From: Bacilli bacterium
GTDB taxonomy: Bacteria; Bacillota_I; Bacilli_A; RF39; UBA660
DNA length: 56,624 bases
Reading direction: 5' to 3'
Assembly: GCA_017405445.1 (NCBI GenBank)
Contig: JAFRAK010000054.1
Span: 1 to 56,624 of the forward strand
The notes under the pieces are model-generated. The model made no database searches and was not told the DNA's origin. It saw nothing but the letters and a program-made list of their open reading frames with translations. A program made the translations under genes and the position numbers. This document shows positions 9,017-18,000 of this stretch, in pieces; position 1 is the stretch's first letter, and every line of letters begins with the position of its first letter.

Positions 9017-9045
9017 ATTGTATTCTTTTTTTGGAAAGGAGGATA

Positions 9046-9648
9046 ATGGATAAGCTCTTAGACTATGAAGGGTTAGTATATAGTATTATTAATAAATATT
9101 CAAAGAGGTTTGATCGAGATGATTTATATCAAGTTGGAATGATTGGACTAATTAATGCTTATAAGCATTATGATAAAAATCAGAATACAAAATTTTCCTC
9201 TTTTGCATATTACTATATATTAGGTGAGGTTAATAAATATATACGAAATAGTAGTAGTTTAAAAGTGAGTGATCAGATTATTAAGTTAAAGTCTCGTATC
9301 TTGAAAGCAAAAGAAGTTATGACACAGAAGTTGGGTAGAGAACCGAGTAATTTAGAGTTGTCTTTATATTTAGATGTTGAAGAAGAATTAATCAATCAAG
9401 CACTTCTGAGTGATGAAGTAAAAGAAATTGAGGATAATGATATTTTTCATTATGATGAGACAAGTCCCGATGTTTTAGATTTAAAAGAAGAACTTAGTAA
9501 ATTAGAAGAAGATGAGAAAAAAATAATATATGCGAGATATTATAATGAACTAACACAATCGGAAACTTCAAATTTATTAGGTATTAGTCAAACTCAGGTA
9601 TCAAGATGTGAGAATAAGATACTACAAAAACTTAGAACAAATCTATAG
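9046..9648 (+). CDS. Sporulation-type sigma factor (SigF/SigG-like)
   Basis: A 200-residue sigma-70 family protein. Region 2 is seen in DLYQVGMIGLINAYKHYD and FSSFAYYYILGEV, region 3 in REPSNLELSLYLDV, and region 4 as a helix-turn-helix in LTQSETSNLLGISQTQVSRCE. The chosen ATG follows AAAGGAGG by three bases; a longer frame with TTG would have no ribosome site. Length and domain order match forespore factors SigF/SigG. The three next genes are spoVAC, spoVAD and spoVAE, and in Bacillus sigF also lies next to spoVA. Unlike there, no spoIIAA or spoIIAB precedes it: the upstream gene is a surface protein. Whether it is SigF or SigG cannot be settled by eye. Confidence 0.8.
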   Translation: MDKLLDYEGLVYSIINKYSKRFDRDDLYQVGMIGLINAYKHYDKNQNTKFSSFAYYYILGEVNKYIRNSSSLKVSDQIIKLKSRILKAKEVMTQKLGREPSNLELSLYLDVEEELINQALLSDEVKEIEDNDIFHYDETSPDVLDLKEELSKLEEDEKKIIYARYYNELTQSETSNLLGISQTQVSRCENKILQKLRTNL

Positions 9649-9661
9649 TTCTAAGTTTTTT
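9626..9661 (+). terminator. Terminator between the sigma factor and spoVAC
   Basis: AAAAACTTAGAAC (9626-9638) and GTTCTAAGTTTTT (9648-9660) pair perfectly; the hairpin begins within the last codons of the sigma gene. It suggests spoVACDE is a separate transcription unit. Confidence 0.75.
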
Positions 9662-9705
9662 GTATTCTTTTTTTATTTTGGGACAAATTAATATTGGTGA
9701 TTAAG

Positions 9706-10149
9706 ATGAATAAAACTCAGTATGAAGTTATCGCAAATAGACATAAAGCTGTTGAAAATAAGTTTTCCAATTCTATTATTTCTTTTTTCTCTGGAGGATT
9801 AGTTGGATTACTTGGAGAAGGAATCATAGAAATATTATGTAACTATTATTCTTATGCAAGAGATGATGCTTCAACAATTATGATTGTGTTTTTTATTTTT
9901 ATTGGATCTTTCTTTACTGCACTTGGATTTTTTGATAATTTAGTTTCTATTTTTAAGTGTGGACTATTAATTCCTATTACAGGATTTGCTCATTCTATGA
10001 CTAGTAGTGCGATGGATTATCGCAAAGAAGGATTAATCTATGGAATTGGTTCCAATATGTTTAAATTGGCTGGGAATGTTATCTTATATGGAATTATTTC
10101 AGCTTGGTTCTTTGGCACAATTCGTTATTTGATAGGAGGTTTAACATGA
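9706..10149 (+). CDS. spoVAC: Stage V sporulation protein AC
   Basis: A 147-residue integral membrane protein with four to five membrane segments (GGLVGLLGEGIIEIL, IMIVFFIFIGSFFTALGFF, NVILYGIISAWFF). The signature GLLIPITGFAHSMTSSAMDY is characteristic of SpoVAC. With SpoVAD and SpoVAE it makes the channel that moves dipicolinic acid into the forespore and out during germination. The ATG at 9706 is preceded by GGTGAT; nearby GTG and TTG codons are alternatives. The stop overlaps the spoVAD start (ATGA). I saw no spoVAA, VAB or VAF here. Confidence 0.92.
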   Translation: MNKTQYEVIANRHKAVENKFSNSIISFFSGGLVGLLGEGIIEILCNYYSYARDDASTIMIVFFIFIGSFFTALGFFDNLVSIFKCGLLIPITGFAHSMTSSAMDYRKEGLIYGIGSNMFKLAGNVILYGIISAWFFGTIRYLIGGLT

Positions 10150-11135
10150 CTTTTCATTTTCAAAATGTATATATAGAGGAGACTTCTACTGTTTGTGGAC
10201 CTTATGAAAAACAAGGACCTTTGAGAAGGTATTTTGATCAATGTTATGATGATTTAAGTATAGGAGAAGATTCTTGGGAAAAGTCTGAGATTAGACTTGT
10301 GAGGGATGCGATAGATATTTTATTTCGAAAAACAGAAACTTCTAAAGAAAAAGTTGATGTTGTAGTAGGTGGAGATTTATTAAATCAAATAACTGCATCT
10401 ACTTATGGAATTGATTGTGGAAAGAGTTTTGTTGGTGTATATGGAGCTTGTAGTACTTGCGTACTTGAATTAATTCTTTCTTCTTGTCTTATTGATTCAC
10501 ATCATATCAATAATGCTTTGTGTGTTGTTTCTTCTCATAATATGAGTTCTGAGAAACAGTTTCGTTATCCTACAGAGTATGGAATACCTCGAAAAAATAG
10601 TTCAACATTTACCGCAACAGGAGGTGCGTGTGCACTTCTTAGTCATTCTAAGAGTGGAGTAAGAATTGATTGTGCAACTCTTGGTAAAATGATTGATATG
10701 GGTCAAAATGATCCTAATGATATGGGACGTGTTATGGCTCCTAGTGTGATTGATACAATTACCAAACATTTTAAGGAAACTGGACGTAAAGTAACAGATT
10801 ATGATCTTATTCTAACTGGAGATTTAGGGCTGTATGGACAAGAAATAGTAAAGGATTATTTAAGAAGTTATTCTGATATTTATTTAGATGATTCTTATCA
10901 AGATTGTGGAGTATTACTTTATGATTTAAAGAAACAAAAAAATATCAAAGCCGGAGGAAGTGGCCCTGTTTGTAGTGCTTTAGTTGTTTATTCTTATATC
11001 TATTCTTTAATGAAGAGAAAAAAATTAAAAAGAGTCTTGTTTCTCGCAACAGGAGCCCTTTTTTCTCCTACAATGATTCATCAAGGAAATAATATTAAGT
11101 CTATTTGTCATGCGATTAGTTTGGAGGCGATTTAA
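10146..11135 (+). CDS. spoVAD: Stage V sporulation protein AD
   Basis: A 329-residue protein with a thiolase-like fold that binds dipicolinic acid. Typical family features are the N-terminal VYIEETSTVCGPYEKQGPL, SFVGVYGACSTC, TATGGACALLS, ILTGDLGLYG and GGSGPVCSA. The start at 10146 follows AGGAGG by six bases and overlaps the spoVAC stop; an in-frame ATG 42 nt upstream has no ribosome site and would add residues outside the family pattern. It is the cytosolic-side partner of SpoVAC/SpoVAE in spore dipicolinate uptake. Confidence 0.95.
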   Translation: MTFHFQNVYIEETSTVCGPYEKQGPLRRYFDQCYDDLSIGEDSWEKSEIRLVRDAIDILFRKTETSKEKVDVVVGGDLLNQITASTYGIDCGKSFVGVYGACSTCVLELILSSCLIDSHHINNALCVVSSHNMSSEKQFRYPTEYGIPRKNSSTFTATGGACALLSHSKSGVRIDCATLGKMIDMGQNDPNDMGRVMAPSVIDTITKHFKETGRKVTDYDLILTGDLGLYGQEIVKDYLRSYSDIYLDDSYQDCGVLLYDLKKQKNIKAGGSGPVCSALVVYSYIYSLMKRKKLKRVLFLATGALFSPTMIHQGNNIKSICHAISLEAI

Positions 11136-11482
11136 TGTTACTATATTCATTTTTATTTTGTGGATTTATTTGTTTATTAGGACAAATAATCCTCGATAAT
11201 ACTAAACTCACACCAGGGCATATTACAAGTATGTTTGTTTGCTTAGGAGCATTTCTTGACTGTTTTCATTTCTATGATGTAATTATTGAGAAGGTTGGTG
11301 GTGGTGCGTTGCTTCCTATTACTAGTTTTGGGCATTCTTTAATTCACGGAGCTTTAGAAAAGGCAGATAGTTCTGGGTTTTTAGGTATTTTTATGGGAAT
11401 GTTTGATTTAACTGCAACTGGGATAACTTGTGCAATTGTTTTCTCCTTTATTTTTTGTTTATTGTGTAAACCGAAAGATTAA
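11135..11482 (+). CDS. spoVAE: Stage V sporulation protein AE (SpoVAEb type)
   Basis: A 115-residue membrane protein with about three membrane segments. The motif GALLPITSFGHSLIHGALEKA parallels the SpoVAC signature and is typical of SpoVAEb. GGAGG precedes the ATG, which overlaps the spoVAD stop by one base, so the three spoVA genes are translationally coupled. It forms part of the dipicolinic acid channel. Confidence 0.92.
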   Translation: MLLYSFLFCGFICLLGQIILDNTKLTPGHITSMFVCLGAFLDCFHFYDVIIEKVGGGALLPITSFGHSLIHGALEKADSSGFLGIFMGMFDLTATGITCAIVFSFIFCLLCKPKD

Positions 11483-11504
11483 AATGTGTAAACATTTACA
11501 TTTT
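11481..11504 (+). terminator. Weak hairpin at the end of the spoVA operon
   Basis: AAAATG(TG)TAAA and TTTACATTTT pair around a 2-nt loop with a bulge. The T run is short, so this could be a terminator or an operator for the next gene. Confidence 0.4.
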
Positions 11505-11541
11505 CTATCAATTTATGTGTCAAAAATTTACAACTATATTA

Positions 11542-11547
11542 TATAAT
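11542..11547 (+). promoter_or_regulatory. Probable -10 of the 11586-13066 operon
   Basis: TATAAT about 39 bp before the start codon; no convincing -35 is visible. Confidence 0.35.
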
Positions 11548-11585
11548 TAAAGTGTAAAGTTTTAGAAGAAATAGGAGTTGATATA

Positions 11586-12089
11586 ATGAATCCAGTATAT
11601 TACATATTCTTAGCTGTTATTGTTGTTTCATTTGTTACTGGTTTAGTAATTACTATTATTGACAATATCAACTTGAAGTCTGATAAAAAATCTTCTAAGT
11701 CTGTTGTTAGTACTGAAATTAATAAACCAAGTCTTGTTGTTCCTGTTTCTAATGTTCAAGAACAAGTATTTGACAATGTTGTTCCTTATATTCCAATTCA
11801 ACCAAGTGTTCCAACAGTTCCTACTGTACAAGATAGTTATTATGTTCAAAAACCTTGTTACGTTCCTGAAACACCTTCTAATAATATCTGTATTCCAAAT
11901 ATTGTTGCGCCTACGGTTGCATCAGAGCCTTCTATTCAACCAAGTGTTGTTTCTCAAACACCTTCTATTATCCCTGCTATTACAAATGCAAATACAGATC
12001 ATAAAATTCAAATCTCTGAGACAAATGAACCTGAATATTTCAGTGTTCCAGTATTAATCCCTCTTTCAATGGATGATGATTCTCTATGA
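11586..12089 (+). CDS. Single-pass membrane protein with Pro/Val-rich tail
   Basis: A 167-residue protein of unknown function. One N-terminal membrane segment (about 4-26) is followed by a low-complexity region rich in Pro, Val, Ser and Thr (IPIQPSVPTVPTV, SEPSIQPSVV) and an acidic end. It overlaps the sortase gene by four bases (ATGA), so the two are translationally coupled. Such tails often span the wall or act as flexible linkers; a role linked to the sortase is inferred only from the overlap. The protein at 30178 has a similar one-helix plus Ala/Pro-rich layout. Confidence 0.6.
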   Translation: MNPVYYIFLAVIVVSFVTGLVITIIDNINLKSDKKSSKSVVSTEINKPSLVVPVSNVQEQVFDNVVPYIPIQPSVPTVPTVQDSYYVQKPCYVPETPSNNICIPNIVAPTVASEPSIQPSVVSQTPSIIPAITNANTDHKIQISETNEPEYFSVPVLIPLSMDDDSL

Positions 12090-13066
12090 TTAAATTAATT
12101 AAAAAAATTATATCAGCCATCAAATATTTTTTTGAAACATTTTGGATGGGATTATACTATGTTTGTCTTATTATTTCAAAGGGATTTTTCTTTTATTTTT
12201 ATTCGTTGTTTTCTTTAATCGGAAAAGTTTTCCGATTTTCTTTCATTGAGAAGATTAAGAATTATTTTAAAAAATTACAACAAAACCCAGTATCTTCTTT
12301 ATCTGTTATACTTGTTTGTTTATTTGGGGCATTTTTCTATGTATATTTGTATTCTGCAAATAATGTGATGATTCATGTACCTGATGATTTATCAGAACTT
12401 GGATATGTAGCTAAACCTGCTGAACAACCTACAGAAGTTGCTGATTCTACGGAAGAAGATGGCTATACTGATGATAATTTATATCGTAGATATGGAGCAA
12501 CTTCATTAAACGAGATTAATTTTAGTAATTTAAAAGCAACAAATCCTGATGTTGTTGCATGGCTTATCGTTGATAGTACCAATATTAATTATCCTATTGT
12601 TCAATCTGGTGATAATGAATATTATTTATATCATGATATTAATGGAGTTAGTAAAATTAGTGGATGGACTTTTATGGATTATCGTAATTCTTATTCTATG
12701 ACAGATCAGAATACTATTTTTTATGGACATAATCTTTTAAATAGAACAGCATTTGGTAGTGTAGCAAATATCTTTACTGATGATTGGTTTGATAATTCTA
12801 CTCATAGAATTATTGTATTAACAGAAAATGGTAGTTACGTTTATGAAGTATTTTCTAATTATTATATTGATCCAGAAGTTTATTATTTACAAACTAATTT
12901 TTCATCAAAATCATCTTATCAAACTTTTTTAGACACTTTGAAATCAAGAAGTATTTATGACTATGGTGTTGAAGTAACATCAGATGATAAGATTATTACT
13001 TTATCTACTTGTACTGATGATAATACTGGAAGAAAAGTAGTACATGCAAAACTTATGAAAGATTAA
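12086..13066 (+). CDS. Class B sortase with extended N-terminal membrane region
   Basis: A 326-residue sortase. The N-terminus has hydrophobic stretches at about 15-48 and a membrane segment at about 72-92, then an acidic linker and the catalytic domain (about 135-326). The active-site residues are in FYGHNLL (His), ITLSTCTDD (Cys) and GRKVVHAKL (Arg). TFMDYRNS is also typical of class B. It is co-transcribed with the membrane protein at 11586. It is more distant from the sortase at 1161, so the two may serve different substrates. The gene ends at a terminator shared with the converging RNHCP gene. Confidence 0.92.
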   Translation: MIKLIKKIISAIKYFFETFWMGLYYVCLIISKGFFFYFYSLFSLIGKVFRFSFIEKIKNYFKKLQQNPVSSLSVILVCLFGAFFYVYLYSANNVMIHVPDDLSELGYVAKPAEQPTEVADSTEEDGYTDDNLYRRYGATSLNEINFSNLKATNPDVVAWLIVDSTNINYPIVQSGDNEYYLYHDINGVSKISGWTFMDYRNSYSMTDQNTIFYGHNLLNRTAFGSVANIFTDDWFDNSTHRIIVLTENGSYVYEVFSNYYIDPEVYYLQTNFSSKSSYQTFLDTLKSRSIYDYGVEVTSDDKIITLSTCTDDNTGRKVVHAKLMKD

Positions 13067-13098
13067 AAAATTCCACAATATTGTGGAATTTTATTTTT
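13067..13098. terminator. Bidirectional intrinsic terminator
   Basis: AAAATTCCACAAT and ATTGTGGAATTTT form a perfect palindrome (13067-13092) with T tracts readable on both strands, between converging genes. Confidence 0.85.
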
Positions 13099-13393
13099 TA
13101 GAAGATAAGTTTATTATTTCGTTATAGTCATCGTCTTTGGCGATGATGTTTTTATGTATTTGTTTACATTTTTCACATTGATAAATGATTTTTAAAGTGT
13201 CTTTATATTTTTCAATATCTATAGGTTTTAATAGTCCTTTACAAGAATTTTGTCTATCTCCTGGGTTTAAATCAACGTGTTTTGAATATAGACAATAGGG
13301 GCAATGATCTCGAGAAGAATATCCTAAAGGAGATACTTCTTTATGACAATTTTCACATATAAAACCTTCATCTAATTCTGTAAATAACTTCAT
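13091..13393 (-). CDS. RNHCP-domain protein
   Basis: A 100-residue cysteine-rich cytosolic protein. The hallmark is RDHCPYCLYSKHVD followed by NPGDRQNSCKGLLKPI, the RNHCP domain with Asp in place of the usual Asn. An N-terminal CENCHKEV pair and a C-terminal CEKCKQIH pair add further metal-binding cysteines. The start at 13393 follows AGGTGAT; an upstream in-frame ATG would add 17 residues that do not fit the family. The function of RNHCP proteins is not established. Confidence 0.8.
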   Translation of the reverse strand: MKLFTELDEGFICENCHKEVSPLGYSSRDHCPYCLYSKHVDLNPGDRQNSCKGLLKPIDIEKYKDTLKIIYQCEKCKQIHKNIIAKDDDYNEIINLSSKK

Positions 13394-13431
13394 ATCATCA
13401 CCTATTTCTATCAATATTATATATTTGTATT

Positions 13432-13460
13432 TTGGAAAATGCAAAAGAAAATGTTATAAT
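13432..13460 (+). promoter_or_regulatory. Promoter of scpA-scpB
   Basis: TTGGAA (13432-13437), 17-nt spacer and extended -10 TGTTATAAT (TATAAT at 13455-13460). Confidence 0.7.
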
Positions 13461-13481
13461 GGTATCGTCGGAGTGAGAAAT

Positions 13482-14201
13482 ATGGAATTAGATTTTAAAC
13501 TACAAGATTTTGAAGGACCATTAGATTTATTATTACATTTGATAAAAGAATCCAAGATGGATATTATGAATATACAAATGGAAGAGATTACTACGCAATA
13601 TATGGATTATATTCATCAGTCTGAAAAAATGAATTTAGAAATATCTTCTGAATATTTAGTAATGGCTTCAGAATTATTAGAAATTAAATCTAGAATGTTA
13701 TTACCTAGAAATCATGAGGAAGAAATAGAAGAAGAAGATCCTAGAGAAGAATTGGTACAAAGATTATTAGAATATCAAGCTTATAAAGATATTACTCATT
13801 TGCTTCAAGAAAAAGAATTACTTAGAAAAGATATTTATACAAAAACACCAGAAAATGTTCATCTTTATCTAGAAGAATCTAATGAAATACATGCAGATGT
13901 TACTTTAGATGATTTAGTGTTAGCATTACAAAAGTATTATCAGAGAAAAGAAGATAGTAAACCTTTAAATACAAAGGTTACTATGAATGAAATTAGTGTT
14001 TCTTCTAGAAGAAGTGATATTAAAAAAATATTAAAGAATAAAAAGAAAGTTTCTTTCTTCGAATTGTTTACTATACCTACAAAAGAGTACATTGTAGCGA
14101 CTTTTTTAGCGATTCTTGAAATGGCTAAAAATAAAGAATTATTACTAAAACAAGAGAAAGAGTTTGAGGATATTATATGCGAGGTGGTAGAACGTGCATA
14201 A
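13482..14201 (+). CDS. scpA: Segregation and condensation protein A
   Basis: A 239-residue kleisin that links Smc heads with ScpB in the condensin complex that organises and segregates the chromosome. The conserved N-terminal pattern FEGPLDLLLHLI is at residues 10-21, followed by YLVMASELLEIKSRMLLP; the C-terminal winged helix is in FLAILEMAKN. The ATG follows GGAGTGAG; the frame is open upstream across the promoter, so the longer version is rejected. It overlaps scpB by 8 nt. Confidence 0.96.
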   Translation: MELDFKLQDFEGPLDLLLHLIKESKMDIMNIQMEEITTQYMDYIHQSEKMNLEISSEYLVMASELLEIKSRMLLPRNHEEEIEEEDPREELVQRLLEYQAYKDITHLLQEKELLRKDIYTKTPENVHLYLEESNEIHADVTLDDLVLALQKYYQRKEDSKPLNTKVTMNEISVSSRRSDIKKILKNKKKVSFFELFTIPTKEYIVATFLAILEMAKNKELLLKQEKEFEDIICEVVERA

Positions 14202-14766
14202 AGCAGTTTTAGAAGGATTATTGTTTGTTGTGGGAGAAGATGGTCTTACAATAGATCAAATTAAAGATGTTTTAGAATTAGATGAAGAGTCTTCTAAAAA
14301 CTTAGTTATGGAGTTAAAAAAAGATTATGAAGATGAATCTAGGGGACTTAGAATTGATTTTCTAGGGAATCGTTTTAAAGTTACTACAAAGTTTGAGCAT
14401 AAAGCATATTATCAAAAACTATTAGAAAACCCTGAGACTAATTTTTTATCTCAAGCAGCATTAGAAACTTTAGCAATTATTGCGTATAATGAACCTATTA
14501 CTAGAGTTCAAGTAGATTCTATTCGAGGAGTTAGTTCTTCTTCTATTATAAGAAAACTTGTAGCGAAAGGATTTATAAAAGAAGCAGGTAGAAGTGAGTT
14601 ACCTGGTCGTCCTATTTTATATGAAACAACACATGAATTTTTAGATTATTTTGGATTGTCTTCTATTGAAGATTTACCTAAAATTGATGATGTTTTAAAA
14701 AGTGTTGAAGAAGAAGAAAATGATAGCAAGGATTTATTTTCATCAAAATATGTTGAAGAAGAGTAA
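14194..14766 (+). CDS. scpB: Segregation and condensation protein B
   Basis: A 190-residue partner of ScpA. Two winged-helix domains are visible: LEGLLFVVGEDGLT near the start, and SQAALETLAIIAYNEPITRVQVDSIRG in the second half with GRPILYETT. The start codon is GTG, placed after GAGGTGG inside the end of scpA. The acidic C-terminal tail is normal for ScpB. Confidence 0.96.
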   Translation: MHKAVLEGLLFVVGEDGLTIDQIKDVLELDEESSKNLVMELKKDYEDESRGLRIDFLGNRFKVTTKFEHKAYYQKLLENPETNFLSQAALETLAIIAYNEPITRVQVDSIRGVSSSSIIRKLVAKGFIKEAGRSELPGRPILYETTHEFLDYFGLSSIEDLPKIDDVLKSVEEEENDSKDLFSSKYVEEE

Positions 14767-14778
14767 ATCCTTTTTTTC
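14728..14778 (+). terminator. Long-loop terminator of scpAB
   Basis: AAGGATTTA (14728-14736) inside scpB pairs with TAAATCCTT (14764-14772), followed by T residues. The loop is 27 nt, so the structure is less certain. Confidence 0.45.
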
Positions 14779-14779
14779 A

Positions 14780-14809
14780 TTGCTTTTTTTTCTTAAAATG
14801 TGTTACAAT
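14780..14809 (+). promoter_or_regulatory. Promoter of tRNA-Leu
   Basis: TTGCTT (14780-14785), 18-nt spacer and extended -10 TGTTACAAT (TACAAT at 14804-14809), 12 bp before the tRNA. Confidence 0.6.
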
Positions 14810-14820
14810 CAATGTGTACT

Positions 14821-14907
14821 GCTTCCATGGCGGAATTGGTAGACGCGGCAGACTCAAAATCTGCTTCTAGCGATAGAGTTCCGGTTCAAGTCCGGATGGA
14901 AGCACCA
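14821..14907 (+). tRNA. tRNA-Leu (anticodon CAA)
   Basis: An 87-nt tRNA with acceptor stem GCTTCCA/TGGAAGC, anticodon stem-loop GCAGA-CTCAAAA-TCTGC giving anticodon CAA (reads UUG), a long variable arm as in leucine tRNAs, T-arm GGTTCAAGTCC and an encoded CCA end. Confidence 0.95.
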
Positions 14908-14918
14908 TAATGATTTTT

Positions 14919-14953
14919 AAACTACTTTTTTCAAAAAAAGTAGTTTTTTTTTA
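14919..14953 (+). terminator. Terminator after tRNA-Leu
   Basis: AAACTACTTTTTT and AAAAAAGTAGTTT with a 2-nt loop, followed by a T tract. Confidence 0.8.
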
Positions 14954-15009
14954 ATTTTTTTGGATATCCTAATTAATGAAGATTTATATGAAAAAAAAGG
15001 GCATTTTCC

Positions 15010-15038
15010 TTGACTTATTCCCCTTTTTTTTCTATAAT
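15010..15038 (+). promoter_or_regulatory. Promoter of the giant surface protein gene
   Basis: TTGACT (15010-15015), 17-nt spacer, TATAAT (15033-15038). It is one of the best promoters in the window and lies inside an upstream extension of the reading frame, which fixes the start codon at 15063. Confidence 0.8.
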
Positions 15039-15062
15039 TTATATAAAATAGGATGTGTTTAT

Positions 15063-18000
15063 ATGAGTATGTTTCGTAAATATAAAACCTTATTGCTAAT
15101 ATTTGTATTTACACTAACTCTTTTATTAGGATTACATAGTATAAAAGTATATGCAGATTCTAAGGATATAGAGATTACAAATATAGGTGTTAAAGATAAA
15201 AGTGGGACCATTACTGTAAGTGATCCCGTTTTTGCGTTGAATGAGGTTTCAAGCGAAATTACTTTTAATGAACTAAATGATTTTGTTACTTTTGAATTAG
15301 AGTTACAAAATAATGAAAGTATGCCTTATCAAATTGACAGTATTACTGATAATAATACGAATTCTAATCTTGAGATTACTTATGATTACGGAGAAGAATT
15401 TGTATATACTGGAAATACAACTAAGATTTTGGTTACTATGACTTATAAAAACAAATTATGGAATGTTGATCATATCTCTTTAAATGATCTTACAATTTCT
15501 ATTAATTTAATCGATTTCGATGGAGCACAAGAAAGAATTATTGTTAATCCTGATACGGGTGCTTATATTTATCATTTTTTAGTATTATTAATTATTTCTT
15601 TAACGGGATTATATTTTATTAGAAAAAAATTGGGAAAATACTTATTTACTTTATGTTTATTAATGATTCCATTTATGGTTTTAGCAATAGAACTATATAC
15701 AATTAACATTCATTTTACTGATGTTAATATCATAGGTGAATTTCAAGTGTTTGATGTTCCAGTTAGTTTAAATGATGGAACAGCTCCAGATGTTAGACAC
15801 ATTACATATGGAGAACCATTAGGAGCTTTGCCTACACCTCCTACAAGAACTGGATATAATTTTACGGGATGGACTGACGGAGAAGGAAACTCTGTAACTA
15901 CGGAAACTGTTGTTACTGGACCTATGGAAGTAACTGCTCAATATGATTTAATTGAATACAATATTACTTATACTCTAAACGGTGGTTCTGCAAATAATAA
16001 AACTACTTATACTGTTGAAGATGAATTTACTTTGGTAAATCCAACCAAAAAAGGATATACTTTTGCGGGATGGACTGGATCTAATGGAACTTCTTATCAA
16101 ACTAGTGTAACTGTTCATTCTGGGACTACTGGTCCATTAAATTATGAAGCACATTATTCTACGAATCCAAATACTCCATATAAAGTACTTCATAAATATC
16201 AAAACTTAGATTTAACAACTTATACTGAGGTTGTACAAAACTTAACAGGACCAACAGATGAGGAAATTAGTCCGGCATTGAGTCCTAGAGATGGATTTAT
16301 TTCACCAAGTACACAAACAACTACAATAAGTGGTGAGGGTGATACTGTAGTTGAATATGTTTATCAAAGAAGACAATTTACATTTAGTATTACCGATCGT
16401 ACTTATGTAGAAAATTCAACTTCAGATGGAGAATATTATTACGAAACAGAAATTACTGTAAAAGCTCAAGAAAGACCTGGATACTCATTTACTTGGAGCG
16501 ATGGAGATACTGATTATGAAAGAACATTCCCATTAGAGGATAATACAACATTAACTCCACAATATACGGCTAATACAAATACTCCATATAAAGTACTTCA
16601 TAAAAAGATGAATTTAGATGGAGAAACTTATGAAACAACATCTACTTTAAATTTAACTGGAACAACAGATAGTGAAATTACTCCTGCAGTTAATACTTAT
16701 ACAGGATTTATATCTCCAAGTACTCAAACTACTACAATTAATGGAAATGGTTCTACTGTAGTTGAATACTTGTATGAAAGAGAACAATATGCATTTAGTA
16801 TTACTGATCGTACATATATTGTTGATTCTACTGCAAATGGAACATATTATTATGAAACAGAAATTACTGTAAAAGCTCAAGAAAGACCTGGTTATTCATT
16901 CAAATGGAGTGATAATAATACTGATTATGAAAGAACATTTACATTAGAAGAACCTACAACATTAACTCCAATTTATACAGCTAATACGAATACTCCATAT
17001 ACAGTTCTACATAAACAAAGAAATTTAGGAGCAGATACTTATGCAACTGTTGATACTGATAATTTAACAGGAACAACAGACTCTGAAATTACTCCTGCAG
17101 TAAAAACTTATACAGGATTTATTTCACCAAGTACACAAACAACTACAATTAATGGTGATGGAAGTACAGTAGTTGAATATTTATATGAAAGAGAAGAATA
17201 TGCATTTACTATTACAGATAGAACTTATGTGTATAATTCAACTGAAAATGGTACTTATCCATATGAAACAAGTATTACAGTTAAAGCACAAGAAAGAGCA
17301 GGATACTCTTTCAAATGGAGTGATGATAATACTGATTATGAAAGAACATTTGCATTATTTACTGATACAACATTAACTCCAGTTTATACAGCAAATACAA
17401 ATACTCCATATACAGTAATTCATAAACAAATGGATTTAGATGGACAGGGTTATACAACTGTTGATACTGAGAATTTAACTGGAACAACTGATTCTACAAT
17501 TACTCCAGCAGTAAATACTTATCCTGGATTTGATTCACCAAATGCTCAAACAACAACAATTAGTGGAAATGGTGATACAGTAGTTGAATATCTATATGTA
17601 AGACAACAATATACATTTACAATTACTGATCGTACTTATGTAGAAGAAACTACAGCTAATGGAACTTACTATTATGGTACAAGTGTTACGATGAAAGCAA
17701 TTGAAAGAGCTGGTTACTCATTTGAATGGAGTGATGGTGAAACTGCTTATCAAAGAACATTTACATTAGAAGGAAATGTTTCATTAACTCCAGTTTATAC
17801 GGCTGATACTGATACTCCATATACTGTTCTTCATGAACAAATGAATTTAAATGGAGAAGGTTATACAATTGTATCTACTCTTCATGAAACTGGTACAACA
17901 GATAGTGAAATTACTCCTACAGTAAATACTTATCCTGGATTTGATTCTCCTAGTCCAATTACCACAACAATTAGTGGAAATGGTGATACAGTAGTTGAAT

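Noticed and set aside
9661..9700. SigF- or SigG-type promoter before spoVAC
   Set aside because: GTATT and CAAATTA are present but spacing and bases do not fit the known consensus well enough to call.
14976..15062. Longer start for the giant protein
   Set aside because: The extension covers a TTGACT-17-TATAAT promoter and lacks a ribosome site; a signal peptide begins properly at 15063.
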